Source: Dyella lutea (GTDB lineage: Bacteria > Pseudomonadota > Gammaproteobacteria > Xanthomonadales > Rhodanobacteraceae). Taken from it: a stretch of DNA of 64,000 nt. The notes beneath the pieces were generated by a model. The model did no database searches. It saw nothing but the letters and a program-made list of their open reading frames with translations, and had not been told where the DNA came from. How positions within the stretch are numbered: position 1 is the first letter of the stretch; each line of letters starts with the position of its first letter. Shown piece by piece: positions 34,867 through 42,968 of this stretch. The translations under genes were made by a program, and so were the position numbers. The stretch is taken from contig NZ_JAMZEK010000005.1 in assembly GCF_024158035.1 (NCBI RefSeq), forward strand, positions 1 to 64,000. Direction: 5' to 3'.

Positions 34867-35193
34867 TCAGAGCGCCTTGTCGATCATCTGGGTCAGCTGG
34901 CCCTTGCCGACGGCGCCGATCTGGGTCGCCTCGACCTTGCCGTTCTTGAACATCATCAGGGTAGGAATGCCGCGCACGCCGTAGGTGCGGGGGGTCTGCT
35001 GGTTCTGGTCGATGTTAAGCTTGACCACCCGCAGCTTGCCTTCGTACTGCCTGGCCAGCTCGTCCAGCACCGGCGCGATGGCCTTGCAGGGGCCGCACCA
35101 TTCGGCCCAGAAGTCCAGCAGGACGGGGGTGTCGGACTGGAGCACTTCCTGCTCGAAAGCAGCGTCGCTGACGTGGGTAATGAGATCGCTCAC
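34867..35193 (-). CDS. trxA: thioredoxin TrxA
   Basis: This 108-residue protein carries [14 protein letters not shown] with the WCGPC active site, the cis-Pro loop [14 protein letters not shown] and the usual length of E. coli Trx1. It reduces protein disulfides in the cytosol with thioredoxin reductase and is the expected donor for the fRMsr encoded at 24.5 kb. The start is GTG at 35193 after a weak GGAG. The order trxA-rho with rhlB divergent is the classical gammaproteobacterial arrangement. Confidence 0.96.
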   Translation of the reverse strand: MSDLITHVSDAAFEQEVLQSDTPVLLDFWAEWCGPCKAIAPVLDELARQYEGKLRVVKLNIDQNQQTPRTYGVRGIPTLMMFKNGKVEATQIGAVGKGQLTQMIDKAL

Positions 35194-35617
35194 CGGGGGT
35201 TCTCCGAGGGTAGACGGTGGGGTGAGGGCGACCGCGCGGCCTGCATCGGCTACACTGGGGCGCCCATGAAGCGCGGGTCGTTCCGTAATGGGGAAGCTGG
35301 ATCGCCGTTGCGGCGCATTTCCATTCCAGCCTAACTCGGGGCGCGATTCAAGCGATTCAAGGCACCGGCCAGCAGGCGGTTCCGTTGACATAGGCAAGGG
35401 TCTGGCACACCGCCCACCCTTGCCTATGCCAGCGGAGCTGCCGGCCCGGGCCACCCCACGCCGGCGCCCGCCACGGTGCGCAACGGCGCTGCGCGCACCT
35501 CAGGTCCGCCCGGCGCCCGCGCCCCCCTCCCGCGCCGTACCACCACCTGTCCCAAGGCCACGCGGCGGCGGGACCGGGCTGGCGCCCCGCGCCGCCCGCC
35601 AGAGACTGCTATCCGAC
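35194..35617. other. 424-bp trxA/rhlB divergent intergenic region
   Basis: The gap holds promoters for trxA (minus) and rhlB (plus) and a long rhlB leader. A tandem GCGATTCAA pair lies at 35343-35360, and a 13-bp inverted repeat at 35389-35428. The last 150 bases before rhlB are very C-rich and G-poor in places (for example around 35500-35540), which would make a C-rich unstructured RNA of the kind Rho binds. No start codon with a ribosome site or conserved short gene was seen. Confidence 0.5.
35389..35428 (+). promoter_or_regulatory. 13-bp inverted repeat in the rhlB leader
   Basis: CATAGGCAAGGGT (35389-35401) and ACCCTTGCCTATG (35416-35428) are exact complements separated by 14 bases, about 190 bases before the rhlB ATG. 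There is no T-run, so it is not a simple terminator. It could be a leader hairpin or an operator. Confidence 0.55.
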
Positions 35618-37348
35618 ATGTCCGAAACCGTTCTCACCGATACCTTCTTCACCAACTTCGACCTGCATCCGCTGCTCAAGCAGGGCCTGGACGAAGCCGG
35701 CTTCACCCGCTGCACGCCGATCCAGGAGCTGACCCTGCCGGTCGCCCTGTCCGGCCGCGACGTCGCCGGCCAGGCGCAGACCGGCACCGGCAAGACCTGC
35801 GCCTTCCTGGTCGCCATGATGAACCGCCTGCTGACCCAGCCGGCCGCGGCGGACCGCAAGGATTCCGACCCGCGCGCGCTGGTGATCGCGCCGACCCGCG
35901 AGCTGGCGATCCAGATCGACAAGGATGCCCGCGCGATCGGCAAGCACACCGGCCTGCGCACCGCGCTGATCTACGGCGGCGTCGACTACGACAAGCAGCG
36001 CCAGCAGCTCAAGGACGGTTGCGACATCATCATCGCCACGCCCGGCCGCCTGCTCGACTACTACAAGCAGAACGTGTTCGGACTCAACAGCGTCGAGGTG
36101 ATGGTGATCGACGAGGCGGACCGCATGTTCGATCTCGGTTTCATCAAGGACGTGCGCTTCATCTTCCGCCGCCTGCCGGCGCGCGAGCAGCGCCAGGTGC
36201 TGCTGTTCTCCGCCACGCTGAGCCACCGCGTGCTGGAGCTGGCCTACGAGCACATGCACGAGGCCGAGAAGCTCGTGGTGGAGACCGACAACGTCACCGC
36301 CGACCGCGTGCGGCAGGTCGTCTACTTCCCCGCCAAGGAAGAGAAGATGCCGCTGCTGCTCAACCTGCTCGAGCGCACCCAGGCCGAGCGCAGCATCGTG
36401 TTCGTCAACACCAAGGCTGCGGCCGAGCGCATCACCGACCGGCTCAAGCGCCAGGGCTACCGCGTCGGCGCGCTGTCCGGCGACGTGCCGCAGCTGAAGC
36501 GCCAGAAGCTGCTGCAGCGGTTCCAGGACAGCCAGCTCGACATCCTGGTCTGCACCGACGTGGCCGCCCGCGGCCTGCATATTCCAGCGGTCAGCCACGT
36601 CTTCAATTACGACCTGCCGCAGGACGCCGAGGACTACGTGCACCGCATCGGCCGCACCGCGCGACTGGGCGCCGAGGGCGATGCGATCAGCTTCGCCTGC
36701 GACCTCTACGCGATGAGTCTGCCGGACATCGAGGCCTACATCGGCCAGAAGATCCCGGTGGCCACGGTGGAGCCGGAGCTCCTGGTGATGCCGCAGCCGA
36801 AGGCGCTCGATCCGCAGTTTGCCGCCGATGCTGCGGCCGACAGCGCCGCATTCGGCGATCGGGTCGAATCGCGCGATGGCGACAAGCGGTCTTCGCAAAG
36901 TGGTCGTGGTGGCCGTCGCGAGGGTGGTCGCGGCGAGAGCCGCGGGCCGCGTCCGCCGCGGCAGGCGCGGCCGATAGTCGAGACGCCGGCCACGGACGAA
37001 GTGCAGACCCCGGTCGATGCCCAGCCGGCTGCCGCTCCGGACGGCACGCCGACCGATGCCACCGGTGCGCCGCGCAAACGTCGGCGTCGGCGCGGCGGGC
37101 GCAACCGGCGTCGCGATGGCGAGGCGGCGTCCGCCGAAGCCGCGCCGGCCACCGCGCCTCCGAAGCCGGGTGCCGGTACCCATGGCGAGCGCGGCAGCCG
37201 CCGTCCGCCGCGCGAGCGACATGGCAACGAGTCCACGCCGCGCCCGTCGCGCCAGGTTGCGCTGCAGTCGGGGGTGGCGAGCGAGACGCCGGTACAGAAG
37301 AAGCCCGGCTTTTTCCGTCGACTGACCCGGTTGTTCACTGGCCGCTGA
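35618..37348 (+). CDS. rhlB: ATP-dependent RNA helicase RhlB with long Arg-rich C-terminal tail
   Basis: The 576-residue protein has the DEAD-box motifs: Q motif [17 protein letters not shown], Ia [40 protein letters not shown] and [32 protein letters not shown] is typical of RhlB, the degradosome helicase that feeds structured RNA to PNPase. E. coli RhlB is about 420 residues. Here residues about 395-576 form a low-complexity tail rich in Arg, Gly, Ala and Pro ([36 protein letters not shown]), ending in the amphipathic [16 protein letters not shown]. The start at 35618 fits the family. It is divergent from trxA-rho. Confidence 0.95.
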   Translation: MSETVLTDTFFTNFDLHPLLKQGLDEAGFTRCTPIQELTLPVALSGRDVAGQAQTGTGKTCAFLVAMMNRLLTQPAAADRKDSDPRALVIAPTRELAIQIDKDARAIGKHTGLRTALIYGGVDYDKQRQQLKDGCDIIIATPGRLLDYYKQNVFGLNSVEVMVIDEADRMFDLGFIKDVRFIFRRLPAREQRQVLLFSATLSHRVLELAYEHMHEAEKLVVETDNVTADRVRQVVYFPAKEEKMPLLLNLLERTQAERSIVFVNTKAAAERITDRLKRQGYRVGALSGDVPQLKRQKLLQRFQDSQLDILVCTDVAARGLHIPAVSHVFNYDLPQDAEDYVHRIGRTARLGAEGDAISFACDLYAMSLPDIEAYIGQKIPVATVEPELLVMPQPKALDPQFAADAAADSAAFGDRVESRDGDKRSSQSGRGGRREGGRGESRGPRPPRQARPIVETPATDEVQTPVDAQPAAAPDGTPTDATGAPRKRRRRRGGRNRRRDGEAASAEAAPATAPPKPGAGTHGERGSRRPPRERHGNESTPRPSRQVALQSGVASETPVQKKPGFFRRLTRLFTGR

Positions 37349-37368
37349 GCGTGCCCCGCAGGCGGGCT

Positions 37369-37386
37369 ACCCCGGTTGTCCGGGGT
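37369..37386 (+). terminator. small hairpin between rhlB and ftsE
   Basis: ACCCCGG, loop TTGT and CCGGGGT form a 7-bp stem 21 bases after the rhlB stop. No strong T-run follows. It is a possible weak terminator or RNA-processing site. Confidence 0.35.
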
Positions 37387-37452
37387 GCCCCAACTTGCGC
37401 TGCGCATCCCGTATCCTTGCTGCTTGGTGGGACGGCAACGTCGGGGAATGCG

Positions 37453-38130
37453 GTGATCCGCTTTGACCAGGTAAGCAAGCGTTACGAAAGCGGCCACGAG
37501 GCCATATCGCAGCTGTCATTCGAGGTGGGCGACGGCGAGATGGCCTTCGTCACCGGGCACTCCGGTGCCGGCAAGAGCACCCTGCTCAAGCTGCTCGCGC
37601 TGATCGAGCGTCCGTCCCACGGGCAGATCCATCTCGATGGCCAGAGCCTGGGCACGGTCGGCCGCGGGGCTATCCCGAAGCTGCGCCGACGCATCGGCAT
37701 GGTGTTCCAGGATCATCGGCTGCTGATGGATCGCACCGTCTTCGACAACGTCGAGCTGCCGCTGGTGATCGGTGGGCTGGCGCCGGCCGAACGCGCCAAG
37801 CGCGTGCGTGCCTCGCTGGAAAAGGTTGGCCTGCTGGCCTACGAGCGCCAGTTGCCAGACACGCTCTCCACTGGCGAGCAACAGCGCGTGGGCATTGCCC
37901 GGGCCATCGTGGCGCGCCCAGCGCTGCTGATCGCCGACGAGCCTACCGGTAACCTCGATCCGCAACTGGCAGTGGAGATCATGGGGCTGTTCGCCGAATT
38001 CCAGCAGGTCGGCACAACCGTGCTGGTGGCCAGCCATGACCTGCCCCTGATCAAGCGGATGAAGAAGCGGGTGGTCGTGCTCGACCACGGTCGCCTGGTG
38101 GCCGACGTGCCGGCGCAGGAGGTGCTGTGA
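37453..38130 (+). CDS. ftsE: cell division ATP-binding protein FtsE
   Basis: The 225-residue ABC ATPase begins IRFDQVSKRYESGHEAISQLSFEVGDGEMAFVTGHSGAGKSTLLKLL with the FtsE-typical Walker A GHSGAGKST. It continues through the Q-loop RIGMVFQDHRLLMDRTVFDNV, signature LSTGEQQRVGIARAIV and Walker B ALLIADEPTGNLD. The signature has T in place of the first G of LSGGE. With FtsX it activates septal murein hydrolases during division. The start is GTG at 37453. It overlaps ftsX by 4 bp (GTGA). Confidence 0.95.
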   Translation: MIRFDQVSKRYESGHEAISQLSFEVGDGEMAFVTGHSGAGKSTLLKLLALIERPSHGQIHLDGQSLGTVGRGAIPKLRRRIGMVFQDHRLLMDRTVFDNVELPLVIGGLAPAERAKRVRASLEKVGLLAYERQLPDTLSTGEQQRVGIARAIVARPALLIADEPTGNLDPQLAVEIMGLFAEFQQVGTTVLVASHDLPLIKRMKKRVVVLDHGRLVADVPAQEVL

Positions 38131-39107
38131 GCCGTCGTTCCGACGTCGCGGCCGAGGCCGCCGTGCGCGATGCGCGCAGTCGACGCAGCGAAACCCGGCG
38201 CGTCGGAGGCTGGGCCGAGCACCATCGCTGGAGTGCCGCGGCGAGCCTGCGCCGATTGCTCGGTCGTCCTTTCGGCACCCTGATGACTGTCACCGTGATC
38301 GGCCTGGCGCTGGCCCTGCCATTGGCCTTCTATCTCCTGCTCGGCAACGTGCAGCGGATGGGCGATGCGATGGGGCAGCGACAGGCGGTCAGCGTGTTCC
38401 TCAAGCCCGGGCAGGGCGAGGCGGTTGCGCAACTGCTGGCCAAGGATATCGGCGAACGGGCGGATGTCGCCGGGGTGGTGGTCAAGACCCCACAGCAGGG
38501 GATGGACGAACTGGCCGCGATGCAGGGCTTCAGTGGTGCACTGCATGCGCTGGATGACAACCCGCTGCCCTACGTCCTCGAGGTCATGCCCAAGGACTCG
38601 CTGGATGCCGGTGCGGTGCAGGATCTGGTCACTGCCCTGCGCGAGCAGCGCGGTGTCGACATGGTGCAGGACAGCGGAAGCTGGCGTCAGCGGCTGGATG
38701 CCCTGCTGGGGCTGGGCAACCGCATCGTCGCCGTGCTCGCCCTGTTGCTCTCGCTGGCGGCCGTGTTGGTGGTGGGCAACACGGTACGCGTGGATATCGC
38801 CGGGCGCGTCGATGAAATCGGCGTGCTGATGCTGGTCGGCGCCAGCCGGCCGTTCGTGCGACGTCCTTACCTGTATGCCGGCCTCTGGTACGGGCTGTTT
38901 GGCGGCGTTGTCGCGTCGCTGGTGGCGGTGGCGATCGAGCTCTCGCTGGTGGCGCCCGTCGAGCGCCTGAGTGCCGCCTATGCCGGCAAGCTTTCGATCG
39001 GCGGACTGCCGCTGTGGCTACTGCTGGCCACTCCGGTCGCGGCAGCGCTGCTGGGCTGGATTGGCGCACGGCTGGTCAGTGCATGGCAGTTGCGGCGGGT
39101 GGCCTGA
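38127..39107 (+). CDS. ftsX: cell division protein FtsX
   Basis: This 326-residue permease has four membrane helices: near residues 50-72, 196-220, 245-270 and 287-315. It has an extracytoplasmic domain between the first two (QAVSVFLKPGQGEAVAQLLAKDIGERADVAGVVVKTPQQGMDEL) and the motif NTVRVDIAGRVDEIGVLMLVGASRPFVRRPYLYAG, characteristic of FtsX. It carries FtsE-driven conformational change to periplasmic amidase activators at the septum. The GTG start overlaps ftsE. Confidence 0.95.
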   Translation: MSRRSDVAAEAAVRDARSRRSETRRVGGWAEHHRWSAAASLRRLLGRPFGTLMTVTVIGLALALPLAFYLLLGNVQRMGDAMGQRQAVSVFLKPGQGEAVAQLLAKDIGERADVAGVVVKTPQQGMDELAAMQGFSGALHALDDNPLPYVLEVMPKDSLDAGAVQDLVTALREQRGVDMVQDSGSWRQRLDALLGLGNRIVAVLALLLSLAAVLVVGNTVRVDIAGRVDEIGVLMLVGASRPFVRRPYLYAGLWYGLFGGVVASLVAVAIELSLVAPVERLSAAYAGKLSIGGLPLWLLLATPVAAALLGWIGARLVSAWQLRRVA

Positions 39108-39136
39108 TGCGCCGGTGTCGCACTGCGGTGATGGCG

Positions 39137-39183
39137 GTCGCAGCCAGTAGATGCATCGATAAGGCAGGATCGGTGGCTGCGAC
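39137..39183 (+). repeat. 10-bp inverted repeat between ftsX and the double-receiver gene
   Basis: GTCGCAGCCA (39137-39146) and TGGCTGCGAC (39174-39183) are exact complements with a 27-nt loop. There is no T-run. It could be a leader hairpin, a weak terminator of the ftsEX transcript, or an operator for the downstream regulator. Confidence 0.45.
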
Positions 39184-39255
39184 AACGGCGACGGGGGCGG
39201 GAAAGATCGTGAGTGGGAAACCGTGGACGACGACCCGGTGGCGCGGAGTGTCCGC

Positions 39256-40107
39256 ATGAATACCAGTATCAGCACCCGCAGTATCGGTGAGGCGCCTCGC
39301 GTGCTCGTCGTCGACGGCTCCAAAGTGGTTCGCCAGCTGATCACCCGGGTTCTGGCCGCCGAGCTGCCGGCCGCCGAAGTGGTTGGTTGTGCGACGGGCG
39401 AGGAAGCCCAGCGCGAACTGCAGTCCGGCGCCTTCGATTTCATCACCGTTGCCCTGCGCCTGCCCGACATGGATGGCCTGGAACTGGCGCGCTACGTGCG
39501 CGAGTCGGCGCCGCAGGCCTATGTACCGATCGTGGTGGTTTCCGGCGACGTCGACGACCGACTGCATCGTCGGGCGCTTGGTGAACATGTCACCGACTAT
39601 TTCGACAAGTCGCTGGGTTTTCCCGCCCTGGGAGCCTTCATTCGCGGCTATGTCAGTCCGGAGGCCACGGCCACGGGCACCGTGCTTTACGTGGAAGACA
39701 GCCGCGTCGTGGCCCTTGCTACCCGTCGCATGATGGAGCGTTGCGGGCTGACCGTGCGCCACGTGGTCAGCGTGGAGGATGCGATCGCGTTGCTCGAGGC
39801 CGACCGGGAATTGGGCTGGGTCGGGGCGGACGTCGTCCTTACCGATGTCAGTCTCAAGGGCAAGCTCACCGGAGGTGATCTGCTCGAGCACATCCGCACC
39901 GTCTTCGGTTACGGCAAGGGTCGGCTGCCCGTGCTGGTGATGACCGGTGACGAGAATCCCGCCAACCAGGCCGCCCTGCTCAAGGCGGGCGCCAACGATC
40001 TGGTCGAGAAGCCGGTCGAGGAAAGCCTGCTCATCACCAAGCTGCTGTTCCAGCTGCGCGTGGCCCAGCATATGCGCTCGCTCAACGATCCGTCGCATGA
40101 GCGGTGA
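39256..40107 (+). CDS. double-receiver response regulator, first receiver degenerate
   Basis: This 283-residue protein consists of two REC domains and no output domain. REC1 (about residues 15-132) reads [10 protein letters not shown] then [15 protein letters not shown]. Counting back from the conserved Pro, the phosphoacceptor position is Ala66, and the second acidic residue is Gly21, so it should not be phosphorylated. REC2 (about 142-270) keeps Glu147/Asp148, Asp197 (VVLTDVSL), Thr230 and Lys252 and looks functional. CheY-like adaptor or phosphorelay roles are possible. No kinase is nearby. An alternative GTG start at 39223 would add 11 residues. It overlaps ung by 11 bp. Confidence 0.85.
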   Translation: MNTSISTRSIGEAPRVLVVDGSKVVRQLITRVLAAELPAAEVVGCATGEEAQRELQSGAFDFITVALRLPDMDGLELARYVRESAPQAYVPIVVVSGDVDDRLHRRALGEHVTDYFDKSLGFPALGAFIRGYVSPEATATGTVLYVEDSRVVALATRRMMERCGLTVRHVVSVEDAIALLEADRELGWVGADVVLTDVSLKGKLTGGDLLEHIRTVFGYGKGRLPVLVMTGDENPANQAALLKAGANDLVEKPVEESLLITKLLFQLRVAQHMRSLNDPSHER

Positions 40108-40807
40108 CCGTGTGCGCCTGGAGCCGGGTTGGAAAGCCCGTATCGGCGACTATCTGGAGCGGCCCGAGATGCAGGCGCTGGCGGCGTTCCTGAGGGAGGA
40201 AAAGCGCGCCGGGAAGGTGATCTATCCCCCGGGGCCGGAGATCTTCGCGGCGTTTGACCACACCCCGTTCGGCGCGGTGCGCGTGGTGATCCTCGGTCAG
40301 GATCCGTATCACGGCCCCGGGCAGGCCCACGGCCTGTGCTTCTCGGTGCGTCCAGGCGTGCGGATCCCGCCGTCGCTGGACAACATCTTCAAGGAAATCA
40401 GCCGCGACCTCGGGCTGCCGCGGCCGGATCATGGCTGCCTGACCCCGTGGGCCGATCGCGGGGTGCTGCTGCTCAACGCGGTGCTGACGGTCGAGCGAGG
40501 CCTGGCCGGTTCGCATCAGGGCAAGGGTTGGGAAGGTTTCACCGACGCCGCGATCGATGCCCTCAACCGGGAGCGCGACGGGCTGGTGTTCATGCTCTGG
40601 GGCAGCTACGCCCAGCGCAAGGGGCGGCTGATCGATACCCGGCGCCATCGCGTGCTGACCGCGGTACACCCTTCCCCGCTGTCCGCGCATCGCGGATTCA
40701 TCGGCTGCGGGCACTTTTCCGCCGCCAACGCCTGGCTGGACCAGCATGGCCAGGCTCCGATCGACTGGTCGCTGCCACCAAGGGCCCAGCTGGGCGCTTA
40801 CGCTTAG
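40097..40807 (+). CDS. ung: uracil-DNA glycosylase Ung
   Basis: The 236-residue protein has the family-1 UDG water-activating loop [22 protein letters not shown] (catalytic Asp69 with Tyr71 and His72) and the minor-groove loop [22 protein letters not shown] with the catalytic His. [12 protein letters not shown] is the uracil-recognition block with Asn. It removes uracil from DNA as the first step of base excision repair. Its start at 40097 lies 11 bp inside the end of the response regulator gene, suggesting co-translation. A 199-bp regulatory gap separates it from rpoH. Confidence 0.96.
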   Translation: MSGDRVRLEPGWKARIGDYLERPEMQALAAFLREEKRAGKVIYPPGPEIFAAFDHTPFGAVRVVILGQDPYHGPGQAHGLCFSVRPGVRIPPSLDNIFKEISRDLGLPRPDHGCLTPWADRGVLLLNAVLTVERGLAGSHQGKGWEGFTDAAIDALNRERDGLVFMLWGSYAQRKGRLIDTRRHRVLTAVHPSPLSAHRGFIGCGHFSAANAWLDQHGQAPIDWSLPPRAQLGAYA

Positions 40808-40912
40808 TCCGGTTTCACGGGCGCCGCACACCGAGCGTGCACAATGGCGGGCCTGCCCCGGAGCACTGGACAGTGCGGCGCAGTTTCTGTACCATTTGGT
40901 TCATTAAGTCGA

Positions 40913-40933
40913 CGCGGCGACCGATTCGCCGCG
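40913..40933 (+). repeat. 8-bp hairpin upstream of rpoH promoter
   Basis: CGCGGCGA and TCGCCGCG pair around CCGAT, ending two bases before the predicted sigma-E -35. It may end ung transcription weakly or be an upstream protein site. Confidence 0.4.
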
Positions 40934-40935
40934 CC

Positions 40936-40964
40936 GGAACTTTGCGGTGGCTTTAGCACTCCAA
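40936..40964 (+). promoter_or_regulatory. sigma-E (RpoE)-type promoter of rpoH
   Basis: GGAACTT at 40936-40942 is identical to the RpoE -35 consensus. After 17 bases comes TCCAA at 40960-40964, close to the TCTGA/TCAAA-type -10. Transcription would start about 35-40 bp before the ATG at 41007. RpoE-driven rpoH transcription is known in E. coli. The -10 lies within the CIRCE operator. Confidence 0.55.
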
Positions 40965-40979
40965 TGATGCGAGTGCTAA
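40953..40979 (+). promoter_or_regulatory. CIRCE operator (HrcA site) upstream of rpoH
   Basis: TTAGCACTC (40953-40961), nine bases, then GAGTGCTAA (40971-40979) is a perfect match to the CIRCE consensus TTAGCACTC-N9-GAGTGCTAA. It ends 27 bp before the rpoH start codon and covers the -10 of the predicted RpoE promoter, a position suited to repression by the heat-labile repressor HrcA. CIRCE usually controls groESL or dnaK rather than rpoH. Confidence 0.92.
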
Positions 40980-41006
40980 GCTGCCCCTCATCAGGAGGTT
41001 CCGTCC

Positions 41007-41870
<864 letters not shown>

Positions 41871-41899
41871 TCCGCCGGTCGGGCGAATCGGGAGAAAGA

Positions 41900-41926
41900 A
41901 AAAACGGCCCCTCAGGGGCCGTTTTT
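41900..41926. terminator. Terminator after rpoH, possibly bidirectional
   Basis: AAAAACGGCCCC, loop TCA and GGGGCCGTTTTT form a 12-bp stem flanked by A and T runs in the 79-bp gap between convergent rpoH and tal. The symmetry allows termination of both transcripts. Confidence 0.9.
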
Positions 41927-41949
41927 CGTTGCGTCGTCCGGGGCCTGTG

Positions 41950-42903
41950 TTAAAGCTTGTCGGCGAGCAGCTTTTCCAGCTTGAGCTGATCGGCGGCAAA
42001 CTTGCGGATGCCATCGGCCAGCTTGTCCGTGGCCATGGGATCTTCGTTGTGGCCCCAACGGAAAGCCGGTTCGCTGAGGGGATCCGGCGGCGTTGCCTGC
42101 TGCCCGCCGTCCTCAAGCACGCGCGGCAGCGGATCGTGGCTGGCATCGAGCTTCTCCAGCAGCTCAGGGCTGATGGTGAGGCGGTCGCAGCCGGCCAGTG
42201 CGCGGATCTGCCCGGTGTTACGGAAGCTGGCTCCCATCACCACGGTCCCGAAGCCGTGCCGCTTGTACCAGTCATAGATGCGGCGCACCGATTTCACGCC
42301 GGGGTCTTCGTGCGGCTCGAAGCCATTCGCGTCGGTGTTGGCGACGTACCAGTCGTAGATGCGGCCGACGAACGGCGAGATGAGGAACACACCGGCCTCG
42401 GCGCAGGCCACGGCCTGCTCGAACGAGAACAGCAGGGTCAGGTTGCACTGGATGCCGCGGCGCTCCAGTTGCTCGGCGGCGCGGATGCCGGCCCAAGTGG
42501 ATGCGACCTTAATCAGGATCCGGTCGCGCTTCACCCCGGCATCCTCGTACAGGCCGATCAACCGCTCGGCCTTGGCGATGGTTGCGTCGGTATCGAAGGA
42601 CAGGCGTGCATCCACCTCGGTGGAAACGCGACCCGGCACCAGGTCGAGGATCTTGCGCCCCACCGCGACGGCGAGGTGATCGCTGGCGTCGGCGAGCTGC
42701 CGCTCGCGGTCATTGCCGCGGTCCTTGGCGAACGCCACGGCTTCGTCAAGCAGGGAAGCGTAGGCCGGGATGCCGGCAGCTTTGAGCAGCAGCGACGGAT
42801 TGGTCGTGGCGTCGACCGGCTTGTAGCGGGCGATCGCCTCGATGTCACCGGTGTCGGCAACCACGGTGGTGTACTGGCGGAGTTGTTCGAGCTGCGATGC
42901 CAT
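41950..42903 (-). CDS. tal: transaldolase Tal
   Basis: The 317-residue protein begins [43 protein letters not shown] and has the Schiff-base lysine Lys132 in ILIKVASTW, matching the position in E. coli Tal[34 protein letters not shown] is conserved. It transfers the dihydroxyacetone unit between sedoheptulose-7-phosphate and glyceraldehyde-3-phosphate in the non-oxidative pentose phosphate pathway, in the cytosol. The start follows AAGGAGGCTCC. A TATAAT box lies 26 bp upstream. Confidence 0.97.
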   Translation of the reverse strand: MASQLEQLRQYTTVVADTGDIEAIARYKPVDATTNPSLLLKAAGIPAYASLLDEAVAFAKDRGNDRERQLADASDHLAVAVGRKILDLVPGRVSTEVDARLSFDTDATIAKAERLIGLYEDAGVKRDRILIKVASTWAGIRAAEQLERRGIQCNLTLLFSFEQAVACAEAGVFLISPFVGRIYDWYVANTDANGFEPHEDPGVKSVRRIYDWYKRHGFGTVVMGASFRNTGQIRALAGCDRLTISPELLEKLDASHDPLPRVLEDGGQQATPPDPLSEPAFRWGHNEDPMATDKLADGIRKFAADQLKLEKLLADKL

Positions 42904-42928
42904 GGAGCCTCCTTCGGGTTGACCGCAA

Positions 42929-42934
42929 ATTATA
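42929..42934 (-). promoter_or_regulatory. -10 box of the tal promoter
   Basis: On the minus strand the gap between tal and priA contains a perfect TATAAT (preceded by GGGCCT) 25 bp before the tal ATG. At 17-18 bp upstream there is no good TTGACA match, so the -35 is weak or activator dependent. Confidence 0.5.
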
Positions 42935-42968
42935 AGGCCCGCTGGTCGTTCTGCCGTGAGGGCAAGGT

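Noticed and set aside
35288-35617. A 110-codon N-terminal extension of RhlB from 35288
   Set aside because: It has an Arg/Pro-rich translation with no similarity to the family, and RhlB orthologues begin at the [10 protein letters not shown] segment.
37453-38130. FtsE signature LSTGE as a sign of an inactive ATPase
   Set aside because: A second ABC ATPase in the window has the same LSTGE, and the second position of the signature tolerates this change. Walker A, Walker B and Q-loop are intact.
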